A stretch of DNA of 15,724 nt from UBA7937 sp034419095 (lineage in GTDB: Bacteria > Chloroflexota > Anaerolineae > UBA7937). The position numbers were made by a program, and so were the translations under genes. Location: contig DAOULQ010000052.1 of NCBI GenBank assembly GCA_034419095.1, positions 1 to 15,724 of the forward strand, written 5' to 3'. Of the stretch, positions 14,608 to 15,724 are shown one piece after another. Under the pieces are notes generated by a model. The model was not told the DNA's origin and did not search any database. It saw nothing but the letters and a program-made list of their open reading frames with translations. Each line of letters opens with the position of its first letter. Within the stretch, counting starts at the first letter, position 1.

Positions 14608-14656
14608 CAATGCGCAAGATACTCGTGGCCGCTTTTTCGAAGTCGATGGATGGATC

Positions 14657-15040
14657 CTAATCCGCCCACTTCTCAATATCACGTTCCCGACATCCGGCCA
14701 AGGTGATTCCGCCGACATAGAAGAATTCGAGTGGTTCATGGGGGTCAGAGTTGAACGTCTGGTGCTTGACATTGGCTTCTATGAAAACGGCATCTCCTGT
14801 CTCAAACTCATACCGCTCATTCTCCACCTCGACGTAGCCGCGGCCGCGCAATATGTAATAACCTTCCTCCACGTTGTGCCGATGCAGGATGTACTTGCCC
14901 CCAGGCTCAATGATGGTACGCCCAAAGGACAGTGTCCGTATTGGCTTCCCCATCTCATCGTAGACCATCTTATACGTAGTGGCCTCAGGGCCTCGGTCGA
15001 ACGCAACACTCTCGCTCGATTTGACGACGAAAGCCTTCAT
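14657..15040 (-). CDS. Small single-domain cupin protein
   Basis: 127 residues from the ATG at 15040, with GAGGAG about 8 nt upstream. Cupin motif 1 is visible as HRHNVEEGYYILRGRGYVEV and motif 2 as FETGDAVFIEANVKHQTFN. The metal ligands H-x-H...E and the later H are all present. Such stand-alone cupins include sugar isomerases, mutarotase-like or lyase-like enzymes and sensors of sugar acids. The N-terminal part (FGRTIIEPGG) fits the general 'cupin domain-containing' group and gives no substrate. The leader shares an operator with the transporter operon just downstream, so the protein probably handles the imported compound. Confidence 0.88.
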   Translation of the reverse strand: MKAFVVKSSESVAFDRGPEATTYKMVYDEMGKPIRTLSFGRTIIEPGGKYILHRHNVEEGYYILRGRGYVEVENERYEFETGDAVFIEANVKHQTFNSDPHEPLEFFYVGGITLAGCRERDIEKWAD

Positions 15041-15064
15041 CTGTCTGTCTCCTCTTTGTAAATT

Positions 15065-15082
15065 TGCCAAGATCTCTTGGCA
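15065..15082. promoter_or_regulatory. Operator palindrome upstream of the cupin gene
   Basis: TGCCAAGATCTCTTGGCA is a perfect palindrome with 8-bp arms around TC. It ends 24 nt upstream of the cupin ATG, exactly the distance seen for the near-copy before the binding-protein gene. It would block transcription or ribosome access just before the ribosome binding site. Confidence 0.7.
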
Positions 15083-15125
15083 TAGTTCTGTAACTCATTG
15101 CCAACCCGTCAGTAACGCTATTCAC

Positions 15126-15524
15126 ATTGTGTAGACCATCCCCTCCTTTCCCACAGCGACCGCGTTGCCAGCGAGTTAGCTGACAAGGAGTGTTGAAGCG
15201 ACAAGGAGGTAGTAGCTCTAGAGGTAGCTTTGATACCGGTTCCGCAGTTAGAAGTTGCTCTGACCTGAGTCGGTATCTCACCCTGGCCGAGGTGTGGGGT
15301 TTCTATTTTCCAGACGACCAACCGACTCGCCCTCTGATAGATATCAGACGGCCTCCCTTGTCTTGCGTTGAGCCGACCTAAAATCTCGAAATCCCGCCCA
15401 GGCACCCAACGTGTCATCCTTGGTGTTTCTGAACCGATCTCTCTAGTCGCGGGTACCAACATTACCTTGCCCAAACCTACCCTCAAGGCATCGTAATGCA
15501 TGTCCACTGGTCTGCTAAGATTGC
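15126..15524. other. Long leader between the consensus promoter and the cupin
   Basis: About 400 bp. A minus-strand frame of 127 codons from the ATG at 15501 to 15118 stays open but matches no family I know and lacks a ribosome binding site. A 9-bp direct repeat GACAAGGAG occurs at 15182-15190 and 15200-15208. AGGAGG on the minus strand near 15140-15146 precedes only a few codons before a stop. It is either an unusually long 5' leader or holds a small unrecognised or decayed gene. Confidence 0.4.
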
Positions 15525-15531
15525 TTATCAC

Positions 15532-15560
15532 ATTATAACATATAGAATACCGAGTGTCAA
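15532..15560 (-). promoter_or_regulatory. Perfect-consensus sigma70 promoter
   Basis: On the minus strand TTGACA (15555-15560), 17 bases, TATAAT (15532-15537). Both hexamers match consensus at every position and the spacing is optimal. A transcript would start near 15525 and run toward the cupin, with a leader of about 485 nt unless the open frame at 15118-15501 is a gene. Confidence 0.8.
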
Positions 15561-15573
15561 GTCTCCGTATTCT
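15544..15573. promoter_or_regulatory. Inverted repeat centred on the -35 box
   Basis: AGAATAC (15544-15550) and GTATTCT (15567-15573) are perfect 7-bp arms 16 bp apart. Their centre (15558.5) falls inside the -35 hexamer of the consensus promoter. This is the position of a repressor operator that would shut down an otherwise very strong promoter. Confidence 0.5.
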
Positions 15574-15672
15574 GAGACTGTCGAAAAACGAAGGGGTTGA
15601 GCATTTCTGGCCCCTAACGAAAGCGATCCCCCCTCTTCCAAGACTCTTTCTACCCTTCTTTTCTACGCTTTA

Positions 15673-15724
15673 TCTTTCTCTTCCTTTCTCTTTCCCCTCC
15701 CTTTCCTTCTCCTTTCCCCCTTCT
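15673..15724. repeat. Uninterrupted polypyrimidine tract
   Basis: The last 52 bases of the window contain only C and T on the plus strand, and the preceding 45 bases are also mostly pyrimidine. The tract has no fixed repeat unit. It continues beyond the window edge. It could adopt triplex (H-DNA) structure, or be a low-complexity spacer. Confidence 0.8.

Larger units (their letters stand above)
14412..14656. promoter_or_regulatory. Leader/control region of the transporter operon
   Basis: Lies between the cupin stop and the binding-protein start, both on the minus strand. From the ATG outward it holds AGGAGG, the 18-bp operator (14436-14453), GCTATTCAC (14468-14476), GCTATTCGC (14488-14496) and an inverted repeat with 8-bp arms (14576-14607). 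No standard -35/-10 pair is obvious. The part nearest the gene is a diverged copy of the cupin leader. Confidence 0.5.

Noticed and set aside
14429..15061. Plus-strand open frame of 210 codons opposite the cupin
   Set aside because: It is antisense to the well-supported cupin gene, and its protein shows no family features.
1..15724. CRISPR array, rRNA, complete insertion sequence or integrase
   Set aside because: No regularly spaced repeats, rRNA-like stretches, transposase or recombinase motifs were seen on either strand.

Overview
The window reads as a catabolic and accessory region from a bacterium that is probably a member of the Chloroflexota (Anaerolineae-like). The clues are the lipoprotein solute-binding protein whose Cys is followed by an Ala/Pro/Thr-rich linker with repeated AAPTATV units, a MalT/LuxR-type NTPase regulator, and corrinoid methyl-transfer genes beside sugar-acid genes. 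The taxon is an inference; no rRNA or marker gene is present. Nearly all recognisable genes lie on the minus strand and are read from right to left.

Layout, right to left. 15.73-15.1 kb: a polypyrimidine tract, then a consensus sigma70 promoter (TTGACA-N17-TATAAT) with an inverted repeat centred on its -35 box, then a long leader. 15.04-14.66 kb: a small cupin. 14.41-8.42 kb: one apparent operon holding a CUT1-type sugar ABC importer (lipoprotein binding protein and two permeases, no ATPase), an FAD-dependent oxidoreductase and a LarA-type nickel-pincer racemase/epimerase. The cupin and the binding-protein gene carry the same 18-bp palindrome (TGCCAAGA-N2-TCTTGGCA type) 24 nt before their start codons, inside a diverged duplicated leader. 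7.89-6.76 kb: a uroporphyrinogen-decarboxylase-like protein. 6.36-4.12 kb: a four-carbon sugar-acid kinase (DUF1537 family) and a PdxA2-type 4-phosphate dehydrogenase, 3 nt apart. 3.82-2.29 kb: a B12-binding corrinoid protein and a methyltetrahydrofolate-type (pterin-binding) methyltransferase. The left 2.3 kb is gene-poor. It holds a winged-helix fragment on the plus strand that looks frameshifted, a 16/17-matched inverted repeat near 500-579, and the 5' end of a MalT-like regulator running off the left edge behind a good promoter.

How the genes may work together: imported sugar or sugar acid is oxidised (FAD enzyme), epimerised at C2 (LarA), phosphorylated at O4 (kinase) and oxidised/decarboxylated to dihydroxyacetone phosphate (PdxA2). 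The UroD-like protein, corrinoid protein and pterin methyltransferase have the composition of a corrinoid O- or N-demethylase branch that moves a methyl group to tetrahydrofolate. The two modules together suggest use of a methylated sugar acid (for example an O-methyl tetronate). I know of no described system of exactly this composition, but the substrate is inference only. The methyltransfer branch lacks its reductive activase here, the importer lacks its ATPase, and the LarA cofactor genes (larB/C/E) are absent, so each must be encoded elsewhere if the system works.

About a fifth of the window consists of intergenic stretches of 280-920 bp without recognisable genes, which is high for bacteria.
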